Below the pieces are notes generated by a model. The model was not told where the DNA came from, did not search any database, and saw only the letters and a list, made by a program, of their open reading frames with translations. Shown one piece after another: positions 24,293 through 33,502 of a DNA stretch of 36,744 bases (positions are counted from its first letter, which is position 1; each line of letters starts with the position of its first letter). The DNA lies in the NCBI GenBank assembly GCA_964525945.1, contig CAZGKX010000020.1, positions 1 to 36,744 of the forward strand, in the 5' to 3' direction. A program made the translations under genes and the position numbers. Source of the DNA: CAZGKX01 sp964525945 (GTDB lineage: Bacteria; Pseudomonadota; Gammaproteobacteria; Legionellales; Legionellaceae).

Positions 24293-25420
24293 ATGGCGCG
24301 TTCGGATATTGTTGATTGGTTGGTTGATACCCAACAGACCCATGACCGTTTTTTAAAAGAAACGATGCGTGCTTTGCTATTGGACAAATTGCTTGAATCA
24401 TTATTGAGTCCTACCGCTTTGTCTGCAAAAATCAACAAAAAAAAACCAGACTGGGGGGCTTATCTAAAATATATATTGCTGGGCTTGGCTGGCACAATTT
24501 ATGCCATTTGTGACGGGTTTGATGGTCTGACTTCCATTTTGTTTTTATTACCAGGGGTGCCACTTTGGTCTATTTTTGTGATGGGAATTGCTTTCTCAAC
24601 ACTTTCCGTTGCTGTTTTTTTTGGTTTTGATCTGGTTGATATATCAACCAATTTGGATGTAAAGCTCAGTCATTCTAGGCATTTATTGGATGTCTTGGTC
24701 GAGCAAACCGAAACCATCACACAAATTAGAAAACAAATTAAGCATTTGTATAAAATGGCTGATCAAGATGAACTCACGGAGTTGCATGATTTAGTGAACA
24801 TGTTGATGCTCCGTTTTGGTGAGTTGGATGATGCCCGTAAAATTTACACGGATGAATTGGATAAAACCTATTTAAAGGGGCTCAAATTAACAGTGGCTGC
24901 TATTTCCGGAATATTGTATTTCAGTTATGGTTTTTTCTCTGGACAGTCATTTTTGATCAATCTTGCCGTTTTTTTTGGTTTATCGGCCATGACTGGATTT
25001 TGGCCGGTGTTAGCGGCGGGAATGGTCGTTGGCCTTTCCGCTTTAAGCATATACTGGTTTCTTGCACGTCCTGCCATTGAGAATTTAGTGGGTCGCTGGT
25101 TGGGGTTTGATGAAGACAAAATCGCTTTGTTGGCGGGTGAGGATCTTGTCGAAAAACAACGATCTAAGCTAGAACAATTGGAGTTGGATATTGCGGCAGC
25201 AGAGGAATGGGCTAAAGGGAGGGCCGACGGCAATGTTCCTCATCATCCACTCCCTTCTACCTTAACGGCTTCACACAGCGGTCCATGGAGAGGAAATCAA
25301 ACGGCTGCCGGGTATTCCGGGCGGATTTTTCCTCAACAACCAACAACGGCCAATGGCTATATGCCGGTGTCTTCATTGCCCGCAACGCCGACTTCTTTTT
25401 CCCCGTTGTTTCGCAAATAA
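24293..25420 (+). CDS. Unknown membrane protein with duplicated hydrophobic module (5' end uncertain)
   Basis: I do not recognise this protein (375 residues from the ATG at 24293). It has a hydrophobic block at 58-113, a charged helical stretch with heptad character at 125-195, and a second hydrophobic block at 198-257. The two blocks resemble each other (GTIYAICDGFDGLTSIL near 67-83 and GILYFSYGFFSGQSFLI near 206-222), suggesting internal duplication. A short coiled coil (285-312) and a proline/serine-rich tail end the protein. GGTGA lies 7 bases before the ATG, supporting this start. However, the frame stays open for 20 more codons up to the ten-N gap, so the N-terminus may be longer. Membrane proteins of this style are common among Legionellales proteins of unknown role. 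It converges with pgk. Confidence 0.75.
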   Translation: MARSDIVDWLVDTQQTHDRFLKETMRALLLDKLLESLLSPTALSAKINKKKPDWGAYLKYILLGLAGTIYAICDGFDGLTSILFLLPGVPLWSIFVMGIAFSTLSVAVFFGFDLVDISTNLDVKLSHSRHLLDVLVEQTETITQIRKQIKHLYKMADQDELTELHDLVNMLMLRFGELDDARKIYTDELDKTYLKGLKLTVAAISGILYFSYGFFSGQSFLINLAVFFGLSAMTGFWPVLAAGMVVGLSALSIYWFLARPAIENLVGRWLGFDEDKIALLAGEDLVEKQRSKLEQLELDIAAAEEWAKGRADGNVPHHPLPSTLTASHSGPWRGNQTAAGYSGRIFPQQPTTANGYMPVSSLPATPTSFSPLFRK

Positions 25421-25497
25421 CTGCCCTGGATCAGCGTCCATGGTCAGCAGCCCTGTAAAGACTGCCACAATGCGATATGGGCAGCCGTTGGGTTCAG

Positions 25498-26703
25498 TTA
25501 ATGAGCATGCTCTACGTGTTGAGCTACTTTAATATAGCATGCTTCCAACACGGCGACCGCCGGCAACGTTTTCCCTTCCAAATACTCCAGAAAAGCGCCT
25601 CCTCCTGTGGAAATATAAGAAATTTGCCCCGTTAAATTGTATTTATCAATGGCCGCCAGGGTATCACCGCCGCCTGCTATGCTGAATGCTTCGCAATTGG
25701 CAATGGCTATGGCCAAAGCGCGGGTGCCGTAACCAAATTGCGGAAACTCAAAAACGCCAACCGGGCCGTTCCAGATAATGGTTTTGGCGGTGCTTAAAAC
25801 ATCAATATAATCAGTGACTGTTTCAGGTCCGATGTCCATGATCATGTCGTCTGTGGCTACATTGGCCAAGGTTTTATTATAAGCCGGGCAATTATCACTG
25901 AAGGCTTTTCCCACCACCACATCAGATGGCAAAAGAACCTGACACCCTGATTGTGCGGCGAGTTCAAGAATCATTCGCGCTTCGTCCAATAAATTGTTTT
26001 CACACAACGACGTGCCAATTTCATTGCCCTGCGCTTTTAAAAATGTATTGGCGATGCCACCACCAGGAATCAATACATCAACGCGTTCCACCATTTGCTT
26101 TAACAAGGTTAATTTTGAAGAAACTTTGGCTCCACCTACAATAGCCATGATGGGTTTTTTAGGTGCTTTAAGTGCCAGGTGCAAGGCTTCTAATTCACGT
26201 ATTAACAGCGGGCCTGCTGCAGCAATAGGGGCAAAAGAGGCGACGCCATGCGTTGAGGCATGTGCACGATGGGCTGTTCCAAATGCATCCATAATAAAAA
26301 CGTCGCATAATCGGGCTAGTTTTTGCGCCAATACCGTATCATTGGCTTTTTCACCAGGATTAAAACGAACGTTCTCACAGATCACCAATTCGCCGGGAGC
26401 GACAGCAACACCCTCTAAATAATCGGTGACGAAATGAACGGGTGCCTGGAGGTGACTGGCGAGATAATCTGCAACGGGGCGCAACGAAAATCGTTTGTCC
26501 ACGCAGCCTTCTTCCGGTCGTCCTAAATGGGACAAAACAATCACTCCAGCCCCTGCTTGCAAGGCCATTTTTAAGGTGGGCAATGCGGCTTGTAAGCGTT
26601 GATCACTGGTAATGATGCCATCTTTAATCGGTACATTGAGATCTTCTCGGATCAGAACGCGTTTATTGTAGAGATTAACATCGCTCATTTTAATCAGGTT
26701 CAT
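25498..26703 (-). CDS. pgk: Phosphoglycerate kinase
   Basis: Pgk transfers phosphate between 1,3-bisphosphoglycerate and ADP in glycolysis and gluconeogenesis. The protein has 401 residues. It shows the signature KRVLIREDLNVP, the substrate-binding SHLGRPEEG, ENVRFNPGEK, MDAFGTAHRAHAS, GGAKVSSKLTLL, NGPVGVFEF and the C-terminal nucleotide loop AGGGDTLAAI. The start lies 9 bases after the gap stop and the ribosome site AAGGA overlaps that stop, which indicates coupling in the tkt-gap-pgk operon. No pyk or fba gene follows; an unrelated gene on the opposite strand does. Confidence 0.96.
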   Translation of the reverse strand: MNLIKMSDVNLYNKRVLIREDLNVPIKDGIITSDQRLQAALPTLKMALQAGAGVIVLSHLGRPEEGCVDKRFSLRPVADYLASHLQAPVHFVTDYLEGVAVAPGELVICENVRFNPGEKANDTVLAQKLARLCDVFIMDAFGTAHRAHASTHGVASFAPIAAAGPLLIRELEALHLALKAPKKPIMAIVGGAKVSSKLTLLKQMVERVDVLIPGGGIANTFLKAQGNEIGTSLCENNLLDEARMILELAAQSGCQVLLPSDVVVGKAFSDNCPAYNKTLANVATDDMIMDIGPETVTDYIDVLSTAKTIIWNGPVGVFEFPQFGYGTRALAIAIANCEAFSIAGGGDTLAAIDKYNLTGQISYISTGGGAFLEYLEGKTLPAVAVLEACYIKVAQHVEHAH

Positions 26704-26712
26704 GGTTGTTCC

Positions 26713-27705
26713 TTAAAGGTTCATCATGTAATGGGCTGTGTCAAGCATACGGTTGGAAAAGCCCCATTCGTTGTCATACCAAGCAATCACTTTAACCAAG
26801 TTGCCCATGACTTTGGTTTGGGTTGTATCAAAAACGGCGGAGGCTGGGTAGTGGTTGAAATCACAAGAAACAAGAGGTTCTTCGTTGATGTGCAGCACGT
26901 CGCTTTGCGCTTTACGCATAATATCATTGATTTCATTTACGGTTGTAGGACGTTTTGGAATAAATGATAAATCAATGGCAGAGACATTCATAGTAGGGAC
27001 ACGCATGGCAAAACCATCCAACTTACCCGCCAATTCAGGCAACACCAATCCTAATGCACTGGCAGCCCCTGTTTTTGTGGGGATGATGGATTGTGTGGCG
27101 GAACGGGCACGGTGGAGGTCTTTATGACTACCATCCAAAAGCAATTGATCTTTGGTGTAGGCGTGAATTGTATTCAATAATCCCGATTCTATGCCCAAGG
27201 CTTCATGCAATGGTTTTACCACGGGCGCCAAGCAATTGGTGGTGCACGATGCATTGGACACGATGCAATCTGATGCTTGCAATGTTTTATGGTTTACGCC
27301 ATAAACCACGGTGGCATCAACATGCTTTCCTGGTGCAGAAATGAGTACTTTTTTGGCACCTGCTTGAATATGCAGTTTGGCGGCCTCGTATTCTGTAAAT
27401 CGGCCTGTGCACTCAAAAACCAAATCAATACCCAGCTCTTTCCAAGGCAAATCAGCGGGGTCTCTTTCTGCGGTAATAACAACAGGGTGACCATCAATGA
27501 GCAAACGATTGTTGTCAATGTCTACTTTACAATGAAAGCGGCCATGGGTGGAATCATAACGGGTAAAATGAGCCGTGCTGTTTATACCGGATAAATCATT
27601 GATAGCAACGATATCAAAATCGTTCAGCCGTTGGGATTCGAAAATTGATCGTAAAATACAACGCCCGATTCGACCATAGCCGTTGATTGCAACTCGTATT
27701 GTCAT
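26713..27705 (-). CDS. gap: Glyceraldehyde-3-phosphate dehydrogenase (type I), Epd-related
   Basis: A 330-residue enzyme with the Rossmann start VAINGYGRIGR, the catalytic SNASCTTNC (C154), IHAYTKDQ in place of the usual THxYTxDQ, and the phosphate-binding PTKTGAA. It converts glyceraldehyde-3-phosphate to 1,3-bisphosphoglycerate with NAD. Several stretches (ATVVYGVN, VSCDFNHYPASAVFD, WYDNEWGFSNRMLDT) are also typical of erythrose-4-phosphate dehydrogenase (Epd), which sits between tkt and pgk in several gammaproteobacteria. The TGAA loop and YTxDQ favour GAPDH, but dual use cannot be excluded. It starts 1 base after the tkt stop, with GGAG in the end of tkt as its ribosome site. Confidence 0.9.
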   Translation of the reverse strand: MTIRVAINGYGRIGRCILRSIFESQRLNDFDIVAINDLSGINSTAHFTRYDSTHGRFHCKVDIDNNRLLIDGHPVVITAERDPADLPWKELGIDLVFECTGRFTEYEAAKLHIQAGAKKVLISAPGKHVDATVVYGVNHKTLQASDCIVSNASCTTNCLAPVVKPLHEALGIESGLLNTIHAYTKDQLLLDGSHKDLHRARSATQSIIPTKTGAASALGLVLPELAGKLDGFAMRVPTMNVSAIDLSFIPKRPTTVNEINDIMRKAQSDVLHINEEPLVSCDFNHYPASAVFDTTQTKVMGNLVKVIAWYDNEWGFSNRMLDTAHYMMNL

Positions 27706-27706
27706 G

Positions 27707-29719
27707 CTACTTCTCCGAATTTTTATAAATTAATGTGTGAATAGCGCTCACCGTTTTTTCGGTGGTAACGCCTAAATAGTTGTATGCGTCTTCAGCGGTG
27801 GCTGAAACCCCAAAACGATCGATCCCTATCACGGCGCCGTCGAGCCCAACAAAACGATACCAATAAGCGGTGGATCCTGCTTCAATGGCAATGCGGTGAC
27901 GTACTTGGCTGGGCAAAACATGTTCCTGATAATGCCGATCTTGTGATAAAAATTGTTCAACGCAAGGCATTGAAACCACACGAACCTGAACGGTGGATTT
28001 TAACTGTTCTGCTGCTGCAAGGGCAATTTGAACTTCTGAGCCTGTTGCAATTAAAATGACATCCGGTGTCGCCTGGCAATCCAAGAGGATATAGCCGCCG
28101 CGTCGGATGTGTGATGTCGCGTCTTCGGGATGTTGCAAGGCGGGTAGATTTTGTCGGGTCAACAGCAGACTCGATGGGCCATTATGGCGTTCTATGGCTT
28201 GCTGCCACGCAACCGCCGTTTCCAGCAAATCAGCGGGGCGCCACACGTGCATATTGGGGGTCATGCGCAGGATTGAGGCATGCTCAATCGGTTGGTGGGT
28301 TGGGCCATCTTCCCCTAAGCCAATGGAGTCATGGGTGTAGACATAAATCACCCGTTTTTTCATTAAGGCACTTAATCGCACCGCATTGCGGGCATAATCG
28401 GCGAACACTAAAAAAGTACCGCCATAAGGAATAAATCCACCATGCAAGGCCAACCCATTCATCATGGCTGACATGGCGAATTCGCGCACCCCGTAATTTA
28501 AATAATTACCGCTGAATTGCTCTTTAGAAATAGAGCGACTACCGGACCAATTGGTGTTGTTTGAACCGGTCAAATCCGCCGAGCCGCCTAACAGTTCTGG
28601 CAATAATGCGGCCATGTTTTCTAAGCATTGCTGAGAGGCTTTGCGTGTGGCGATGGCGGCTGTGTTTCGTTGGCAAATAGTGAGAAAGTCATTTATTTTC
28701 TGCGACCAACTATCCGGCAAATCGCCATTGATGCGGCGTAAAAATTCATGGTAATTGCTCGGGTTTTGTTGTTGAGCGTGATGGCAGATGGCCAACCATT
28801 GTTGTTCATCATGCAGGCCCTGTTCCACGTGATTCCATGCCGCATATATATTTTCGGGAACGGTAAACGGTGGATATGGCCAGTCAAAACGTTCACGGAT
28901 TTGTTGAATATCATCGGCGGTAAGTGGGGCGCCGTGAACTTTTTCATGCCCGGCATGTTGTGAACCGTAGCCAATAATGGTTTTGCAAATAATCAATGAG
29001 GGTTTTGATGTTTCTTGCCGAGCTTGAACAATGGCTTGTTCGATGGCGGTATGATCATGACCATCCATTTGATCGATCACGTGCCATTGATACGCCCGAA
29101 ACCGGCTGGCGGTATCGTCCGTAAACCAACCTTGCACATTTCCATCAATGGAGATGCCATTGTCATCATAAAAAACAATCAATTTTCCTAAGCCCAGCGT
29201 ACCGGCCAAGGAACTGGCTTCATGAGAAATCCCTTCCATTAAGCAACCATCACCGACAAACGCGTAAGTGTAGTGATCCACTAATTTTTGATCGGTACCG
29301 TTATCATTAAACGTGGTGGCCAGTACTTTTTCAGCAATCGCCATTCCCACAGCATTGGCCAAACCTTGACCCAATGGCCCCGTTGTTGTTTCCACGCCGG
29401 GTGTATCAGTGCACTCAGGATGGCCTGGCGTTTTGGAATGAAGTTGGCGGAAATTTTTTAAATCTTGAACACTTAGATCATACCCGCTGAGATGCAACAA
29501 GGCATACAGCAGCATAGAACCATGTCCATTGGACAACACAAAACGATCCCGGTTAAACCAATGAGGGTTTTTCGGGCTGTGTTTTAAAAATTTTTGCCAC
29601 AATACCGTTGCAATATCTGCCATGCCCAAGGGCATGCCTGGATGGCCGGATTGGGCCTGATTTACAGCATCAATACTTAAGATTCGAATGGCATCAGCTA
29701 GTTTTTTGGAAATACTCAT
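27707..29719 (-). CDS. tkt: Transketolase
   Basis: Transketolase moves two-carbon units between sugar phosphates in the pentose phosphate pathway, using thiamine diphosphate. The protein has 670 residues, the usual length. The diphosphate-binding motif GDGCLMEG begins at 156 and continues to FYDDNGISIDG. The catalytic-domain motif GEDGPTHQPIEH is present. The ATG at 29719 is preferred because AGGA lies 8 bases upstream and the family starts there (MSISKKLADAIRILSID); an upstream in-frame ATG at 29746 would add nine residues. It is the first gene of the tkt-gap-pgk operon. Confidence 0.96.
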   Translation of the reverse strand: MSISKKLADAIRILSIDAVNQAQSGHPGMPLGMADIATVLWQKFLKHSPKNPHWFNRDRFVLSNGHGSMLLYALLHLSGYDLSVQDLKNFRQLHSKTPGHPECTDTPGVETTTGPLGQGLANAVGMAIAEKVLATTFNDNGTDQKLVDHYTYAFVGDGCLMEGISHEASSLAGTLGLGKLIVFYDDNGISIDGNVQGWFTDDTASRFRAYQWHVIDQMDGHDHTAIEQAIVQARQETSKPSLIICKTIIGYGSQHAGHEKVHGAPLTADDIQQIRERFDWPYPPFTVPENIYAAWNHVEQGLHDEQQWLAICHHAQQQNPSNYHEFLRRINGDLPDSWSQKINDFLTICQRNTAAIATRKASQQCLENMAALLPELLGGSADLTGSNNTNWSGSRSISKEQFSGNYLNYGVREFAMSAMMNGLALHGGFIPYGGTFLVFADYARNAVRLSALMKKRVIYVYTHDSIGLGEDGPTHQPIEHASILRMTPNMHVWRPADLLETAVAWQQAIERHNGPSSLLLTRQNLPALQHPEDATSHIRRGGYILLDCQATPDVILIATGSEVQIALAAAEQLKSTVQVRVVSMPCVEQFLSQDRHYQEHVLPSQVRHRIAIEAGSTAYWYRFVGLDGAVIGIDRFGVSATAEDAYNYLGVTTEKTVSAIHTLIYKNSEK

Positions 29720-29827
29720 TGTTTTTCCTGGCATCAAGAACGGCACTATTGTCTCTCAGAAGCCTGTTGTCGGCAAGTTGTTGGTGTAAAGTCCACAGAA
29801 AGTAATTTCATTGTCGATGATGCCAAA

Positions 29828-29833
29828 ATTATA
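29828..29833 (-). promoter_or_regulatory. Possible -10 box of the tkt operon
   Basis: A perfect TATAAT on the minus strand about 110 bases before the tkt start. No clear -35 hexamer is seen. The remaining divergent interval (29720-29960, 241 bases) shows no gene. Confidence 0.25.
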
Positions 29834-29914
29834 GACATAAAGCCGGCTATTATTTACCATGGACAAAGAGGTGTTATCTTATCATGCAAATTGATTTATA
29901 TTTTGTGCACAGTG

Positions 29915-29923
29915 TGGTAAAAT
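29915..29923 (+). promoter_or_regulatory. Extended -10 promoter for the membrane protein gene at 29961
   Basis: TGG followed by TAAAAT (5/6) forms an extended -10; TTTATA at 29895-29900 could act as -35 with a 17-base spacer. Confidence 0.45.
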
Positions 29924-29960
29924 AACGCAGTTATGACGTGTGGTGAGACATGACAAATAT

Positions 29961-31412
29961 ATGTTAAGCGTGCCAATTTTTACCCAAATTCGATCGCTTG
30001 TTGAACAAGACTTCACCAAAGTCTCTTCGAATGAAGACGCTTTGCCTGATTCATTTATTGATGAAAGCAATGGTGAATGGACGTTTTCCACATTTATTGG
30101 TGCCATGTCAGAAGACAATCCCGCATTTTTCGAACCGTTGATGCTGAATCATCGTTTGCTCATGATGCAATACCATGCCCTTCGCGATGAAATCAGCGAC
30201 GAATTATCAAAAAAAGACAGAAACGAACCCTTATTGATCAAACAAGTGCAAGCAGCTCTGGCGGTGGCAGAGTTGCTCGAATGCATTCAGCAGCCCGATG
30301 CCATGGACACATGGCAGGCCCTTTCTCCACTAAGAAACGATCAACAAAGTTACCGCCAATGGTTAGAGGCTCGCCAATTTAAATTTTCTGATGCGCCGGA
30401 TTTAACCCGCGGTATCTCAACGGGTGATTATTGGTTCCAAACCAAACCCATTCGTGAACATTATGATTGGGTGAATTTTATTCGTTTATCCGTGGTAAGA
30501 ATGCGGCGCGCTTTTTTGTTGTTGGCGGTGGTTTTGAATGATCCCAACAATTATGGTTTTTGGTTAAGTTCCATCGAGCAATACACGGGCCCATTTTTTG
30601 CATACGTTGCCTGGGTATTTTTCTCTCCACGCTTGGTGACCAATCTTGCTATCATGGGTCGGCATGTTTTTTTTCCAGGGGATAAAGAGGCTGGATCATG
30701 GTGGGATCGTCTGCAGGTGCAGCTTTCGCGTCGTGGTAATGAGGTTGCTAACGATGTTGCTTGGTTGGTCAATGGCATAATGACTTGTTTCATCTTGGTT
30801 GGTCCTCTCTTGCCGGCTGCCATTTATTTAGCGGTGATGATGCAATGTTATGATTTTATGATGGCAGGTGTGCGTGCGATGCATGAAATTGCATGCTTAC
30901 GCGATCTTGAAATGGATTATTTGGACATGCGCGCAGCGGCAGTTAAGCGCGGAGACAGGGCAGAATGGAAAGAAATCGATCGATATTTAGTCCATTTACG
31001 TCAGCGCATGGTGCAAAATGAAAAATTGCTTTATTTAGGCGTGTTCAATTTTGGGGTGTTATGTTTTGCTATGGCCTTGTCATTGCCCTTTATTGCTGCG
31101 ATTAGTCCCATTATTCCATTGGTGGGTGCTTTTATGGCAATCGCTGTGACTTTTTATAATTTTTACCAGCGCGAAGCGTTGCGAGGGTCTATTCCGCCTA
31201 ACCAACTGAATGCCAAACTTGCTGCGGATAAACGACCTAAAAATAATGAAATGGACAAGCCTGCGTCATTGTTGCAAGGTAAACACCACCGCATGTTTAA
31301 GGTAGCGCCAGACGCCAATAAAGAGCACGGGGCGTTCAGCAGTAAAAAAAAGCTTCAATCTAGAAGTACAACAGCGCTAGGCCAATCCAGCACAACGGTT
31401 TTTGGTATTTAA
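29961..31412 (+). CDS. Unknown multi-pass membrane protein, 483 residues
   Basis: I do not recognise this protein. A soluble, acidic N-terminal region of about 200 residues is followed by hydrophobic segments near 208-225, 266-298 and 357-400, the last two probably hairpins or pairs of helices. Between them lies a charged helical stretch (305-352, with MDYLDMRAAAVKRGDRAEWKEI inside it). The C-terminal 80 residues are basic and serine/threonine-rich. There is no signal peptide. In-frame GTG codons at 29940 and 29943 are alternative starts; I chose the ATG at 29961 because the others lie against the promoter, although GGTGA is rather far (14 bases) from it. Its general style, a host-like soluble head with membrane hairpins and a polar tail, is seen in secreted proteins of Legionellales, but no secretion evidence can be read here. 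Confidence 0.75.
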   Translation: MLSVPIFTQIRSLVEQDFTKVSSNEDALPDSFIDESNGEWTFSTFIGAMSEDNPAFFEPLMLNHRLLMMQYHALRDEISDELSKKDRNEPLLIKQVQAALAVAELLECIQQPDAMDTWQALSPLRNDQQSYRQWLEARQFKFSDAPDLTRGISTGDYWFQTKPIREHYDWVNFIRLSVVRMRRAFLLLAVVLNDPNNYGFWLSSIEQYTGPFFAYVAWVFFSPRLVTNLAIMGRHVFFPGDKEAGSWWDRLQVQLSRRGNEVANDVAWLVNGIMTCFILVGPLLPAAIYLAVMMQCYDFMMAGVRAMHEIACLRDLEMDYLDMRAAAVKRGDRAEWKEIDRYLVHLRQRMVQNEKLLYLGVFNFGVLCFAMALSLPFIAAISPIIPLVGAFMAIAVTFYNFYQREALRGSIPPNQLNAKLAADKRPKNNEMDKPASLLQGKHHRMFKVAPDANKEHGAFSSKKKLQSRSTTALGQSSTTVFGI

Positions 31413-31480
31413 CCTGCAAGTGAATGTTCGTGCGCTATTTTCAATGCTATGCTATGGATTTATGAATAGCAGAGCGCCCT

Positions 31481-33493
31481 ATGGATAACCCTATTTTACC
31501 AAAATTCACGACCCTTCATGTTGCTGGCTTTGTTGAGCAGCTGGATAAAATGTTAACGTCCCATTTGCAACAAATAAATGGGTTACTTGCCGATCTCCGC
31601 ACTTACACCTGGGAAAATTTAATTCAACCCTTGAATGAAATGGACAATGAGCTTGAGCAATTATGGGCGCCTTTAGGGCATTTACAAGCGGTGATGAATT
31701 CACCAGCTTTGCGGGAATGTTATCAAAATTGTTTGCCAAAATTATCGGCATACCATGCAACCATAGGCCATAACCAGGCGTTGTACGACGCGATTAAATC
31801 CATTGATAGGGCACCATTAAATAAAAGCCAGTGCAAAATATTGGATGATTTATTGCATGGTTTTGAATTGTCCGGCGTGGCACTCTCTGCGCAGCATAAG
31901 CAACGTTTTGAAGCAATATCAACGCGTTTATCGGAGTTGTCCAATCAATTTGATAACAACGTGCTGGACGCTGGTCACGCTTATTCATTGCATATCACCG
32001 ATCAGCAACGTTTAAGCGGGCTCCCTCAACACGCATTGGAAACCGCGGCGGCATTGGCCAAAGAAAAAAATTTGGACGGCTGGGTGTTGAATTTGGAGTT
32101 TCCGTGTTATTTAGCCGTGGTGACTCATGCTGATGATCGCAATTTAAGAGAGTCCCTTTATCAAGCTTATGTCACGAGAGCCTCTGATCAAGGCCCTTCT
32201 GCGGGGCAATTTGATAACACCGCGTTGATCAATGAAATATTGGCGTTGCGTCACGAAGAAGCGCAATTATTAGGTTTTGCCAATTACGCTGCATTATCGG
32301 TGGCCACCAAAATGGCCGCATCCACCCAACACGTGAATGATTTTTTGCGGGATCTCATAGACCGGGCTCATGCCCAAGCAACCCAAGAATTTGAGCGACT
32401 CAAAGAATATGCTAAACAAGAGCACAAGTTGGCTTCTTTGCAACCTTGGGACATTGCTTATGTGTCAGAAAAAAAGAGACAAGCAACTTACGCGGTGTCT
32501 CAAGAGGAATTACGGGCTTATTTTCCTCTTGCCAACGTCATGAATGGGCTTTTAAATATTCTCAACCATTTGTATGGCATATCTTTTGAAGAAATCCATG
32601 GCGTGGATACTTGGCACGCGGATGTACAATGCTATCAAATAGTAGACGAGCATCAAGCCATTCGCGGTTACATTTACATGGACTTGTTTTCCAGGCCTCA
32701 TAAACGCAGCGGGGCGTGGATGGATTCTTGCCAACACCGTTACAAAAAAGCCGATGGCACCATACAGCTGCCCATTGCCATGCTAACGTGTAATTTTGCA
32801 AAGGCTTCAGGGAACAATCCTCCGATTTTATCTCACGAAGAAGTGGAAACGTTGTTTCATGAATTGGGCCATTGTTTACAGCATGTCCTCACAAAAGTGG
32901 ATTATTTAAACGCGTCGGGGATCAGTGGTGTGGAATGGGATGCCGTTGAATTGCCGAGCCAGTTTTTTGAGAATTGGTGTTGGGATGAACAAGCCTTGCA
33001 ATGGCTAACATCGCATGTTGAAACGGGGGTACCACTTTTACCCGAGCTGTACCATAAAATGATGGCTGCTAAAAATTTCCAATCGGCCATGGCAATGATG
33101 CGACAATTGGAGTTTTCTTTGTTTGATTTTCGTTTGCATGAAAATTATACGGCTCAGGATCCCCATTTTGTTGCAAATACACTGGCTGATGTGCGCCATA
33201 AAACCACGGTGGTTCCCGTCGCGTCGTTTAATCGCTCGCAACATAGTTTTAGCCATATTTTTGCTGGGGGTTATGCTGCTGGCTATTACAGTTACAAATG
33301 GGCGGAAGTCTTGTCAAGCGATGCATTTGCGCGCTTTGAAGAAGAGGGCGTTTTTAACCCTATCACCGGCCGTGATTTTTTGCATTGTATTTTGGAAGTC
33401 GGTGGTTCGTGCAAGGCCGCGGAAGCTTATTTGAATTTTCGAGGTCGCGAAGCCACCGTGGACGCGCTATTAAAACAAAATGGTATTTTTTGA
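31481..33493 (+). CDS. prlC: Oligopeptidase A (M3 family)
   Basis: A 670-residue cytosolic zinc metallopeptidase that degrades short peptides, including cleaved signal peptides. The zinc site HELGH is at 460-464 and the third ligand lies in WDAVELPSQF (E490). The C-terminal segments AFSHIFAGGYAAGYYSY-like (here HSFSHIFAGGYAAGYYSYKW) and FRGRE match E. coli OpdA closely. The start has only a weak ribosome site. It is followed 9 bases later by a glutathione peroxidase gene, so the two are probably co-transcribed. Confidence 0.95.
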   Translation: MDNPILPKFTTLHVAGFVEQLDKMLTSHLQQINGLLADLRTYTWENLIQPLNEMDNELEQLWAPLGHLQAVMNSPALRECYQNCLPKLSAYHATIGHNQALYDAIKSIDRAPLNKSQCKILDDLLHGFELSGVALSAQHKQRFEAISTRLSELSNQFDNNVLDAGHAYSLHITDQQRLSGLPQHALETAAALAKEKNLDGWVLNLEFPCYLAVVTHADDRNLRESLYQAYVTRASDQGPSAGQFDNTALINEILALRHEEAQLLGFANYAALSVATKMAASTQHVNDFLRDLIDRAHAQATQEFERLKEYAKQEHKLASLQPWDIAYVSEKKRQATYAVSQEELRAYFPLANVMNGLLNILNHLYGISFEEIHGVDTWHADVQCYQIVDEHQAIRGYIYMDLFSRPHKRSGAWMDSCQHRYKKADGTIQLPIAMLTCNFAKASGNNPPILSHEEVETLFHELGHCLQHVLTKVDYLNASGISGVEWDAVELPSQFFENWCWDEQALQWLTSHVETGVPLLPELYHKMMAAKNFQSAMAMMRQLEFSLFDFRLHENYTAQDPHFVANTLADVRHKTTVVPVASFNRSQHSFSHIFAGGYAAGYYSYKWAEVLSSDAFARFEEEGVFNPITGRDFLHCILEVGGSCKAAEAYLNFRGREATVDALLKQNGIF

Positions 33494-33502
33494 GGAGGAA
33501 TC

